Of a stretch of 16,403 nt of DNA, positions 6,957-14,015 are shown piece by piece. Every line of letters begins with the position of its first letter. Within the stretch, counting starts at the first letter, position 1. This DNA comes from Rhizobium sp. Q54 (lineage in GTDB: Bacteria; Pseudomonadota; Alphaproteobacteria; Rhizobiales; Beijerinckiaceae). The notes under the pieces are model-generated. The model saw only the letters and a program-made list of their open reading frames with translations, was not told the DNA's origin and did no database searches. The stretch spans positions 1-16,403 of the forward strand of contig CAMDKB010000038.1 of assembly GCA_945901195.1 (NCBI GenBank), written 5' to 3'. The translations under genes and the position numbers were made by a program.

Positions 6957-6977
6957 TGCGCTCCGAAAGGTAGCGCA
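6957..6977 (+). other. Hairpin with GAAA tetraloop between the channel and ferritin-like genes
   Basis: TGCGCT-CC (6957-6964), the loop GAAA (6965-6968) and GG-T-AGCGCA (6969-6977) form an 8-bp stem with one bulged T. It begins six bases after the channel gene's stop codon. No T-tract follows, so this is more likely a message-stabilising or processing hairpin than a terminator. It is short, but a GNRA loop closing a mostly GC stem is stable. Confidence 0.35.
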
Positions 6978-7022
6978 ACCTGATCTTGTCACCGTCAACG
7001 TATGTCCCGGGGTATGCCTCGC

Positions 7023-8999
7023 ATGGCCGATACAGGTTATCAGATCAAAGACCGTGAAGAGCTTCTGTTCCTTCTATGCGAGGCCGCTGAGTTCGAACAC
7101 GCAGTGATGTGCGGCTATTTATACGCCGCCATGACTCTGAAACGCACTGCAGACGAAACGTTGAGCGAGGAAGAACTGGAATCTGTCTCCCGCTGGAGGC
7201 GACAGGTCATATCGGTGGCGGTGGAGGAAATGCTCCACCTGGCGCTGGTCAACAATTTGTTGACGGCTTTTGGCGGGTCAGGCCACTTTGGCCGGCCCAA
7301 TTTTCCGGTGCCCGCAGGTCGCTTTCCGGCAAGTCTGGAATTGAACCTTGCGCCGTTCAACGAGTCCACTTTGCAGCATTTCCAGTTCCTGGAAAAGCCG
7401 GAAGAGGTCGCGATTCCCGATGGAACAGCTTATCGGCATGTTCGGCATTATCGCCGCACCATGCGCAACGATCTGTTTTCGCCGACGCCGACGGACTACA
7501 AGTCACAAGGCGAACTCTACCACACAATCGCTAATGGAATCGACGCGCTAGCTGAAAAGCTGGGACACGACGTGCTCTTCTCCGGTCCCAAAGACGCACA
7601 GGTCAGCGGCGCCCAGTTTCCGCTGCCCGGGATTTTTGCGATCACTCATCTTGAAACCGCGCATCGAGCGATTGAAGAGATCGTCCTTCAAGGAGAAGGG
7701 GCCCCGCAGGACAGCGACGTTTCTCATTACGCGAAGTTCAAGAAGATCGCTGAAGAGTTCAGCGCGATGAAGGCGGCGCGCCCTGAGTTCGAGCCAGCCT
7801 GCCACGCTGTCACAAATCCAATTGTAACGTCGTTCCTCCATAGCGGCGGGTCGACGCGGATCACGCATCCCGTTGCCCAGCAGGTCGTGGATCTGGGCAA
7901 TTGCATGTACCTTCTGATGGTCCGATCCCTCGCGCAGATTTTCTCGCCGGCCTCCACCAGCAAAGCGCTGCGGACTGGGTTTGCGCAGGCTTCGACCAGC
8001 TTGATGTACGCTTTGACGACGGTGGGTGAGGCTGCTGGCAAGTTGCCCGCAACGGCGGACGAAGGCGGTCCACGGGCTGGCGTAAGTTTTGAAATACCGG
8101 GATCCATTGGCGTTCTGGCGCAGAACTCTGCTGCGCAGGTGTTGAGCGAGCGAGCCAACGAACTCGCGTTGGTTGCGAAACGTCTTGAGGCAAGCGTCGC
8201 GTTGCCAGGTGTTTTCGATGCGCTCAACGGCCTCGCGAGGAAGTTGGATAAACTGCATTCCGAATGGGAAGCCTCCGATAGCAGTGCGTTGCAAGCCCCG
8301 CTAAGGCAGGCTCCGCCGGTGCGCGTCACTCTGTCAGGCGCTGCGGCGGTGCAGGCGGATCCATCAAATCCCAATCAGGCGTCTACAGAGCACATCAGCA
8401 TCAATTTTGATGTCAAGAAGTGCATCCATTCGCGCAACTGTGTGCTGGGTGCGCCCAAGGTCTTTATCGGCAACGTCAAGGGTCCCTGGCTGCACCCGGA
8501 GGAAGTTTCTCCTGAAGACATGGCGAGCGTTGCGCGCAACTGTCCCTCGGGCGCGATCACGTACAAGAGGCTGGACGGCGGCGCCGACGAGGCGGCCCCC
8601 GACGTCAACGTCTTGCGCGTTCGGGAAAACGGACCTTATGCGATTAGCGCCGACATCGAGATTGGCGATGAGCGCCTGTTTCGTGGCACTTTCTGCAGAT
8701 GCGGCAAGTCCAAGAACAAGCCCTATTGCGATAGTTCGCATGTGGAGGCGGGCTTCATCGCGACAGGAGAGCGCCGCCTGATTCAAAGCGAACCCCTGGA
8801 AGAGCGCAACGGCGTTCTCAATATCGACCCGACTGAAAACGGTCCCTTGGTGGTCACAGGAAATCTCGAAATCTGCGGGGGAACTGGCCACACGATCCAA
8901 AAGGTCGAGACGGCTCGTTTGTGCCGTTGCGGCGGATCTGGAAACAAGCCCTTTTGTGACAATACGCATGCACGGATCGGTTTTCATTCCGACATTTGA
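7023..8999 (+). CDS. Ferritin-like (VioB-type) / 4Fe-4S mono-cluster / double CDGSH multi-domain iron protein
   Basis: This 658-residue protein joins three kinds of metal centre. Residues 5 to about 230 are a ferritin-like four-helix domain of the iminophenylpyruvate-dimer-synthase (VioB) type: E23/E25-H26 in EAAEFEHAVM, E68-E69-M-L-H72, and a second ExxH (E211-T-A-H214). About 460-520 is a divergent 4Fe-4S mono-cluster domain: C467-x5-C473 and C507 in NCPSGAI, with H469 as a possible ligand. Two CDGSH [2Fe-2S] sites follow: C558, C560, C569, H573 and C634, C636, C645, H649. GGGG at 7009-7012 favours ATG 7023; ATG 7014 or 7002 would add 3 or 7 residues. It ends the upstream gene set just before a terminator-like hairpin. 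No signal peptide is seen, so it should be cytoplasmic. Substrate is unknown. Confidence 0.85.
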   Translation: MADTGYQIKDREELLFLLCEAAEFEHAVMCGYLYAAMTLKRTADETLSEEELESVSRWRRQVISVAVEEMLHLALVNNLLTAFGGSGHFGRPNFPVPAGRFPASLELNLAPFNESTLQHFQFLEKPEEVAIPDGTAYRHVRHYRRTMRNDLFSPTPTDYKSQGELYHTIANGIDALAEKLGHDVLFSGPKDAQVSGAQFPLPGIFAITHLETAHRAIEEIVLQGEGAPQDSDVSHYAKFKKIAEEFSAMKAARPEFEPACHAVTNPIVTSFLHSGGSTRITHPVAQQVVDLGNCMYLLMVRSLAQIFSPASTSKALRTGFAQASTSLMYALTTVGEAAGKLPATADEGGPRAGVSFEIPGSIGVLAQNSAAQVLSERANELALVAKRLEASVALPGVFDALNGLARKLDKLHSEWEASDSSALQAPLRQAPPVRVTLSGAAAVQADPSNPNQASTEHISINFDVKKCIHSRNCVLGAPKVFIGNVKGPWLHPEEVSPEDMASVARNCPSGAITYKRLDGGADEAAPDVNVLRVRENGPYAISADIEIGDERLFRGTFCRCGKSKNKPYCDSSHVEAGFIATGERRLIQSEPLEERNGVLNIDPTENGPLVVTGNLEICGGTGHTIQKVETARLCRCGGSGNKPFCDNTHARIGFHSDI

Positions 9000-9009
9000 A
9001 CGCTCACGC

Positions 9010-9039
9010 AGAGGGGCCGGGCCAAGCGCCGGTTCCTCT
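9010..9039 (+). terminator. Terminator-like hairpin after the ferritin-like gene
   Basis: AGAGGGGCCGG (9010-9020) pairs with CCGGTTCCTCT (9029-9039) over 11 bp, counting two G-T wobbles, around an 8-base loop. It begins ten bases after the stop codon of the ferritin-like gene. The T-run of a classical intrinsic terminator is missing, so termination may be partial or factor-assisted. Its place at the end of the first gene set supports a transcription-end role. Confidence 0.5.
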
Positions 9040-9128
9040 GGTCGCGCGGCTATCTGCTCCGCGCTTGACGGCGCATGTCGCCTGCTGCGGAGTATGTCAA
9101 GAAAGGCCAGCTTAAAGCTCGAGCATCT

Positions 9129-9218
9129 TCAGCGTTTGGCGGCTTCCACATTCTTTAAGTTGTTTCGGATCGCGGCGCTTTCAGGATCGGCTTTTAACGC
9201 TTCGCGCAGAACGGCGCG
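9129..9218 (-). pseudogene. 3' remnant of a TPR-repeat protein gene
   Basis: Read on the - strand, 9218 to 9129 encodes RAVLREALKADPESAAIRNN (residues then continue LKNVEAAKR) and a TGA stop at 9131-9129. A-x-x-x-L-x-x-A-L-x-x-D-P-x-x-A-x-x-x-x-N-L is the TPR consensus. Upstream the frame is lost at the IS3 remnant, so only one repeat survives. It looks like the end of a gene cut off by the insertion or by a deletion joined to it. The boundary with the insertion remnant is approximate (about 9216-9221). Confidence 0.55.
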
Positions 9219-9359
9219 CGCCCGCATTCATCGCTTGACGGAAAGTCCCCCGATCAGGCCTACTTCAATCTGCTGGCGCCGGTAGCGGCGGCAGCATAAC
9301 CTAAGCGGAAAACCACTTAAGAAAGCCAATCTACTGTTGAAACAAACCGAGCCACCTCA
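9216..9359 (+). mobile_element. 3' end of an IS3-type insertion sequence (remnant)
   Basis: On the + strand the frame from about 9216 reads ARPHSSLDGKSPDQAYFN and continues LLAPVAAAA, then TAA at 9297-9299. RPHSSL-x-G-x-[ST]-P-x-x-A-Y-F is the familiar end of IS3-family integrase-type transposases. The next 60 bases, with ACCACTTAAGAAAGCC and ending GAGCCACCTCA (to 9359), resemble the right terminus of such elements, whose last bases are CA. The catalytic core and the left end are absent. In-frame TAA at 9195-9197 shows that the frame does not extend further upstream. The adjacent TPR scrap on the other strand marks the broken target. Confidence 0.6.
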
Positions 9360-9561
9360 TTTCAGGGGGCAGGCCACTTTACGTTCGAATTGAACCTCCT
9401 GTATAAGGTTCGAACGCGCGCAAGGTGCATGCTTGGGGTCGTGAGAAAAGCCGTTTCTGGCGGGGCCGAAATCGCCCAGCCGCTCTTAGAAAACCAAAGC
9501 CGGCAAGGAACGTGTCTCGGCAGTTGAACCAACTGAGCGGGCCGAAAATCAGAGGTGTGAG
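9360..9561 (+). other. Gap with no gene, carrying a candidate promoter upstream of the formyltransferase operon
   Basis: I see no gene with convincing coding character here. From 9417 to 9550 nothing is recognised on either strand; an open frame on the + strand (9425-9613) has no family resemblance and overlaps the start of the next gene. The last bases hold AGAGGTG (9551-9557), a good ribosome binding site four bases before the ATG at 9562. The structured part at 9378-9416 is listed separately. Confidence 0.5.
9378..9416 (+). promoter_or_regulatory. Candidate promoter with overlapping inverted-repeat operator
   Basis: TTTACG (9378-9383) and TATAAG (9402-9407) lie 18 bases apart and match 4/6 and 5/6 of the sigma-70 consensus. 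An inverted repeat, CGTTCGAA (9382-9389) and TTCGAACG (9409-9416), overlaps the -35 box and sits just after the -10 box. A second, nested repeat GAACCT/AGGTTC (9392-9397 and 9406-9411) covers the spacer. Repressors often bind such positions. It is about 146 bases upstream of the formyltransferase-like start, just past the IS3 remnant. The regulator is unknown. Confidence 0.35.
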
Positions 9562-10212
9562 ATGCTTAGAGTTTCAGTATTCGGTAGTTACTACAGAGGA
9601 TACTGCGTTCTAAGCGAACTGCTCTCTGGCCCGCTCAGCGACCGAATTAAAATCGTCGGCGTCGCCACCGACGATCCAAGCCAATCTTTTGTGAGCCCCT
9701 CAAGAAGGGTCTGGCAATACGAGCATACGGCTGCGGAGCGAATTCTTGTGCGCGGCCTGGCCCAGCGCTTTGGTCTCGATCTGTACGAAGGCAAGGTGAA
9801 GACGCCCGAGTTCCATTCCTTGTATGAGGATGTCTGGAAGCCGGATCTGTGCGTCTCCGCCACGTTCGGCCAGCGGATTGACAGCCGCATCTATGGCTAT
9901 TGCAAAAAGGGCTTCTACAACCTCCACCCCTGCGATCTGGGCCCATGGCCGTCGCGTTACGCTGGTCCAAATCCCTTCAAGCACATGCTTGAGGACGGCA
10001 TGTCGCGGTTCGTCATCCGGATGCACGAAGTCGACGACGGCTTTGACACGGGACGCGTGGTCGCCACGTCGGAGCCCGTCTACATTCCCGAGGGCGCCAC
10101 GGTGCAGGATCTTCACAAGATGAGCGCCCCCATCGCCGCGCTTCTGGTTCGCAACTTCACGCAGGGTCTTCTGGGCCAGCCGGTCGAAGCCGATCATACG
10201 GCGGCCCAATGA
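9562..10212 (+). CDS. Formyltransferase-fold protein, stand-alone catalytic domain
   Basis: This 216-residue protein resembles the N-terminal catalytic domain of folate-dependent formyltransferases (methionyl-tRNA formyltransferase, ArnA, PurN relatives). A Rossmann-like start MLRVSVFGSYYRGY precedes the active-site motif YNLHPCDLGPWP, giving N120 and H122. The later DDGFDTG gives D162. These line up with the Asn-His-Asp triad of the family. The tRNA-binding C-terminal domain of Fmt is missing, so initiator tRNA is an unlikely substrate; a small amine or sugar amine is more likely. AGAGGTG precedes the ATG. The stop overlaps the next ATG (ATGA, 10209-10212), so it is coupled to the transporter genes and may act on what they carry, which is inference. 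Confidence 0.75.
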   Translation: MLRVSVFGSYYRGYCVLSELLSGPLSDRIKIVGVATDDPSQSFVSPSRRVWQYEHTAAERILVRGLAQRFGLDLYEGKVKTPEFHSLYEDVWKPDLCVSATFGQRIDSRIYGYCKKGFYNLHPCDLGPWPSRYAGPNPFKHMLEDGMSRFVIRMHEVDDGFDTGRVVATSEPVYIPEGATVQDLHKMSAPIAALLVRNFTQGLLGQPVEADHTAAQ

Positions 10213-11876
10213 AGCCCATCGCCGCCATCGCTCCGAAGTTTTCATGGAGAAGCCTCTTTAGCGGGCTTCTTCTCGTCCTGGCCTTTCTTGATTGCGCGGT
10301 CGTGGTCGCCTTGGCCGAGGCGTCGCCAAAACCCAGCCCCGTGCTTGCCGCCATTCGCGAGCGGGGCGAGATCAACATCGGCCTCAAGACTGACTTTGCC
10401 CCCTTCGGCATGCTGGACAGCAAGGGGCAGCCGGTGGGGTTCGAGGTCGATCTCGCAAAGCGGATAGCAGCCGAGCTTGGCGTCAAGCTGAAGACGATCA
10501 GCGTCACCACCGAGAATCGTTTCCAGCGTCTCGAACAAGGCGCTGTCGATCTCATCATCGCGACGGCGGGAGACACGAAGGAACGGCGGGAACTGGCCAC
10601 CGCCATTGAGCCTAATTATTACGGCGCAGGGGTGAACGTGTTCCTGCGTCCCGAAGCGGGCGCGAACGATTGGCAGGGCATTCGCGGCAAGAACGTCTGC
10701 GCCCTTCAAGGGGCTTATTTCAATCGCCAGATCACCCAGCGCTATATTCTCGATCTGCAGATGTACCGGAGCGTGCGCGACGCGCTTCTTGCGGTCAAGG
10801 ATGGGCGCTGCATCGGTTTTCTCTACACGGACGTGGCGATCCGGGAATACCTGAAGCAGCCGGAGTGGGAGGGCTACAAGATGTCCTTCCAGTCAGCGCT
10901 CGTGATCCCCTGGGCGGTCAGCATTCATCGCGTTGAGGCAGGCAGCAGCCTGGACGTGACGCTCGGAGATCTCCTGGCGCGCTTTCATCGCGAGGGCGTT
11001 TTCGTTGAGCTTGCCCGGCCCTGGGGGCTGGCGGACAGCCGGTTCCTTCAGGATACGCGCGCCTTGTGGAACCTGACCGATGAACTCGGCCAGGATGTCT
11101 GCGTGCGCAACGCTTCGGGCTCGTGGCCTGCGCAGTGTCGAAACCAGGCGTTCATCACGTCGTCCGATGTCTCTGGCCTGCAGGGTGTCGGCATCTTCCT
11201 GCGCGATACGCTCGGCATCAATCTGTCGGTCATCTATGATCCGTTCGATCGTGGCCGGCTTCTGAAAGGGATCTTCTATACGCTCCTGCTATGTGTCGTC
11301 TCCGGCGCCATTGCGTTGCTGACGGGCGTTCTTGGCGCCATCGCGATTCATGGACGAGCAAGCCTGGTTGGCGGCGCCGTTCGCATCGCCTGTTCGTGGG
11401 CGCGCACGACGCCGCCGCTGCTGCAGATGTATATGTTGTACTTTGGCGTCGGCAGCATCCTGGCTGCAAATTACAGCGTGATCGTCTCGCCGCTGATCGT
11501 CGCCCTGATCACGCTCAGCCTCTACCATGGCGCCATCATTCTGTCCGCGGTTTCAGAAGCTCTCCCGCAGATCGAAAAGCCAAAGTCAGGCTCGCGCTTC
11601 AACCTGCACACCGTGCGTCTCGCACTCGAAAAATCGACAGTGGGCGTAAAAAGCGCGCTCAGCAACCTGGTGAAGGCGACGTCGGTCGCATCCGCGATCT
11701 CGGTTCCTGAGATGCTGTCAGCGACAACCGGCATCATCGCGGACCAGGGCAACGTCCACGCCATGATGGGCCTGCTGATGGTGACGTTCTACGTCATCTC
11801 CACGATCTGGATGTTCCTGATCGTACGTGGTGAGGCTTGGCTTCTGAACCGGGACGTGCGTCATGGCGACCATTGA
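10209..11876 (+). CDS. Polar amino-acid ABC transporter, fused solute-binding domain and permease
   Basis: This 555-residue protein starts with a hydrophobic signal or anchor at about 15-36 (SGLLLVLAFLDCAVVVALAE). A family-3 solute-binding domain follows at about 45-275: INIGLKTDFAPFGMLD, GQPVGFEVDLAKRIA, and DLIIATAGDTKERRE. C298 and C310 lie in the linker and could form a disulfide. From about 349 to 545 is a permease of the His/Gln/Glu/Cys uptake class, with GRLLKGIFYTLLLCVVSG, the TPPLLQMYMLYFGVG segment and KATSVASAISVPEML near 489-503. The EAA-type coupling loop normally reads EA-x3-LG-x(7)-F; here it is SEALPQIEKPKSG at 449-461, without the Gly. Fusion of binding and permease domains is known in this class. 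No ATPase lies in the window. Confidence 0.85.
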   Translation: MKPIAAIAPKFSWRSLFSGLLLVLAFLDCAVVVALAEASPKPSPVLAAIRERGEINIGLKTDFAPFGMLDSKGQPVGFEVDLAKRIAAELGVKLKTISVTTENRFQRLEQGAVDLIIATAGDTKERRELATAIEPNYYGAGVNVFLRPEAGANDWQGIRGKNVCALQGAYFNRQITQRYILDLQMYRSVRDALLAVKDGRCIGFLYTDVAIREYLKQPEWEGYKMSFQSALVIPWAVSIHRVEAGSSLDVTLGDLLARFHREGVFVELARPWGLADSRFLQDTRALWNLTDELGQDVCVRNASGSWPAQCRNQAFITSSDVSGLQGVGIFLRDTLGINLSVIYDPFDRGRLLKGIFYTLLLCVVSGAIALLTGVLGAIAIHGRASLVGGAVRIACSWARTTPPLLQMYMLYFGVGSILAANYSVIVSPLIVALITLSLYHGAIILSAVSEALPQIEKPKSGSRFNLHTVRLALEKSTVGVKSALSNLVKATSVASAISVPEMLSATTGIIADQGNVHAMMGLLMVTFYVISTIWMFLIVRGEAWLLNRDVRHGDH

Positions 11877-12486
11877 GTTTCTCTACACATGGTCGCCTTT
11901 CATGTTTGGCGGCTTCGCGTGGAACATCTGCATCGCTGTCGTCGCGACAGTGATGGGCACAATGGTCGGCGCGGGCTTCGTGCTCATGCGCTTGTCGGCG
12001 CTTCCCGTGCTGGTCAACATATCGTCATTTGCGAGTTCGTTCTTTCGCAACGTACCTTCGCTCGTTTTGCTGTTTTATCTCGCCACGCTCATCCCCAACG
12101 CGCTGGCGCTCGCAGAGGGCGTCGTCATCCCAATTCCCGCATGGTTCAAAGCGTCCATCGCGCTGGCGGCCTCGCCCATCGGGTTCACGTCTTGGAACCT
12201 CTACAGTTCGATCCAGAAGTGGACGCACGACGATCGCAAGGGGGCGTTGCTCTTCGTTCCCAATTGGTTGAGCGGCTTCACCATCACGCTGCTCGCCTCC
12301 AGCACGTCATCCCTCGTGGGCGTCAGCGAACTGGTTGGCCGGTCAAACACGATCATCACAGCATCGGGGGCTGACTGGATGTTGGCGGTCTATGCCTATG
12401 CAGCCTGCATCTTCGTCACGTTCAGCTACCTGACGTCGCTTGTCATCGACCGGCTTAGGACTGTCTTGATTCACAAGTACACATAG
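11863..12486 (+). CDS. Polar amino-acid ABC transporter permease
   Basis: This 207-residue membrane protein overlaps the previous gene by 14 bases. It is the expected second permease of a heterodimeric His/Gln-type channel. Hydrophobic stretches include FAWNICIAVVATVMGTMVGA near 18-38, a segment ending FFRNVPSLVLLFYLATL, and a final span near AYAACIFVTFSYLTSL. RNVPSLVLLFYL corresponds to the R-x-x-P-x-L-x-x-L-x-x-x-Y signature of the class, and LLASSTSSLVGVSELVG to the K-x-TS-L-x-x-x-I-x-x-x-EL segment, though the Lys is Ala here. The EAA loop region (QKWTHDDRKGALLFVPNW) is far from consensus. Substrate cannot be told from the sequence. Confidence 0.8.
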   Translation: MATIEFLYTWSPFMFGGFAWNICIAVVATVMGTMVGAGFVLMRLSALPVLVNISSFASSFFRNVPSLVLLFYLATLIPNALALAEGVVIPIPAWFKASIALAASPIGFTSWNLYSSIQKWTHDDRKGALLFVPNWLSGFTITLLASSTSSLVGVSELVGRSNTIITASGADWMLAVYAYAACIFVTFSYLTSLVIDRLRTVLIHKYT

Positions 12487-12506
12487 ATAGCGATGCGCTG
12501 GAGAAC

Positions 12507-13937
12507 ATGATGTCCAAACGAAGCTTAAAAGCGCCTCTCATCCGCCACATGATGGAAGCGGCGAATGACGAATTGTCGGCTCTTGCGAGCTTCGCCCGGT
12601 ACCAGTGGTTCATCATCGCCGTCATCCTGATGGTGCTTCTTGCGCCCCTCTATTTTTATGATCCCATTCCGCCAAAGCGGATCGTAATCGCCTCCGGCCA
12701 GGAGAACTCCACGCTGGAAACGGCGGCCAAGCGTTATCAATCGTATCTTCACAAGTCCGGCGTCGAGGTCGAGCTTCGCCGCACGGGCGGAGCCATTGAG
12801 AGCCTCGAACTCCTGAGCGAACGCAAGGTCGACGTCGCCCTTTCCCAGGGCGGCGTTCCTGTCGCGCCGGACAGCGGCCTCGTGTCGCTCGGCAGCATTG
12901 GCTATCAGCCGTTGTGGTTCTTCTACAAAGGTGGCGAGGACGCAGGCGGCGATCTGTTCAGCTACCTTGAAGGCAAGAAGATCTCCATCGCGCTCAAGGG
13001 AAGCGGGACACGCATTGTCGTCGATTCCCTCTTGAGCCTCTTGCAGCCTCAGAAGCTGGCCCGCTACGACCTCAAGGAAATGTCGGCAGGGGAGAGCGTT
13101 CGCGCTCTCCTTGCAGGTGAGATCGACGGGATGTTCCTGCTTGCCGGCTTTGAGTCCGGCAACGCGCAGGAGCTGCTGAAGCGGGAAGACATTCAGCTCG
13201 CCTCCTTCTTCACCGCCCCGGCGCTCAACAAGAAGCTGCCGTTCATGGAGGTGGTAAACGTGCCGCGCGGCGCCATCAGCCTCTCTCCTCCAAAACCTGA
13301 TCATGAGGTGCAGATGATCGCGACTACGACAACAGTCATGGTGCATTCAAGTTTTCATCCAGCGCTGCAGCATCTCTTCATGAAGGCTTCTTCCGATCTC
13401 TACCGGAATGAGAACAAGTTCTTCGACCGCCCGGGCGGGTTCCCCGCCTTCGTCGATAAGACGGTCCAAAAGAGCGAGTACGCAGAAAACTACGTGAGCA
13501 GCGGCCCCTTGGCGCTGGAGCGCTATGCGCCCTTCTGGCTGGCGAGCTTCTTCAACCGCACCTGGTTCTTCCTGTTGTCGATCTTGGCCGTGATGTACCC
13601 GCTCATCCATTTGGCGCCGACGCTGCGAAAGACGCTCTTCCTGACGGTGCTCGATAATAAATACGAAGAAATGTACGAGCTCTACCTGCACATCGTGAGG
13701 GCGACCAACGTCCAGGACAGGTCTCATGCGATGAACAAGTTCGCGAAGCTCGAGAAAGAGATGCGGGCGATCTGGGTGCCCACCTCCTGCTACGAGGCGC
13801 TTGGCAACTTCCTCAATTCGCTTGAGCTCCTGCGAACCCGCATGTCGGCGCATCTCAAATTCGCCAATGACGGGACCGACGACACGTCCGATCCAGCTCT
13901 TCCCTTCCGGCGTGAGATATTCGAAAAAGCCTCCTGA
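12507..13937 (+). CDS. TAXI-type TRAP solute-binding protein, membrane-anchored at both ends
   Basis: This protein of about 476 residues has a TAXI-type (COG2358-like) binding domain. After a cytoplasmic start, one membrane helix lies near 33-51 (WFIIAVILMVLLAPLYFY). The binding domain follows with RIVIASGQENSTLETAAKRY and a later DVALSQGG, then LEGKKISIALKGSGTR and LLAGEIDGMFLLAG. A second helix near 352-375 (WFFLLSILAVMYPLIHLAP) precedes a helical cytoplasmic tail of about 100 residues. Plain TAXI proteins are about 320 residues, so the C-terminal anchor and tail are extra. GGAG at 12500-12503 suits ATG 12510 at least as well as ATG 12507. TAXI proteins usually work with a DctM-type membrane protein; none is nearby, so it may serve the two permeases upstream, or signal. 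It ends the operon at the hairpin. Confidence 0.8.
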   Translation: MMSKRSLKAPLIRHMMEAANDELSALASFARYQWFIIAVILMVLLAPLYFYDPIPPKRIVIASGQENSTLETAAKRYQSYLHKSGVEVELRRTGGAIESLELLSERKVDVALSQGGVPVAPDSGLVSLGSIGYQPLWFFYKGGEDAGGDLFSYLEGKKISIALKGSGTRIVVDSLLSLLQPQKLARYDLKEMSAGESVRALLAGEIDGMFLLAGFESGNAQELLKREDIQLASFFTAPALNKKLPFMEVVNVPRGAISLSPPKPDHEVQMIATTTTVMVHSSFHPALQHLFMKASSDLYRNENKFFDRPGGFPAFVDKTVQKSEYAENYVSSGPLALERYAPFWLASFFNRTWFFLLSILAVMYPLIHLAPTLRKTLFLTVLDNKYEEMYELYLHIVRATNVQDRSHAMNKFAKLEKEMRAIWVPTSCYEALGNFLNSLELLRTRMSAHLKFANDGTDDTSDPALPFRREIFEKAS

Positions 13938-13971
13938 GCCGCAACGCTCCGCAAAGACATCCACACGTTGA

Positions 13972-14002
13972 GAAGGCGGCGCATGGGCCATGCGCCGCCT
14001 TC
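13972..14002. terminator. Bidirectional terminator hairpin between convergent genes
   Basis: GAAGGCGGCGCATGG (13972-13986) and CCATGCGCCGCCTTC (13988-14002) are perfect complements around one base, so the practical hairpin is a stem of about 13 bp with a small loop. It lies between the TAXI gene (ends 13937) and the minus-strand gene (ends 14016), and ATTTGTCT follows on the + strand. It should serve both transcripts; the T-tract is poor on the - strand side. Confidence 0.75.
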
Positions 14003-14015
14003 ATTTGTCTGGAAC

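Noticed and set aside
9405..9416. AAGGTTCGAACG, similar to the T-loop of a tRNA
   Set aside because: No acceptor stem, anticodon arm or CCA end can be folded around it; it is better explained as one arm of an inverted repeat.
9425..9613. Possible small gene on the + strand before the formyltransferase-like gene
   Set aside because: Basic composition, no ribosome site worth the name, and it overlaps the well-supported start at 9562.
12525..13346. Open frame of 273 codons on the - strand opposite the TAXI-type gene
   Set aside because: The protein is Arg/His/Glu-rich with no recognisable domain, and the + strand frame is a clear TAXI-type protein in an operon.
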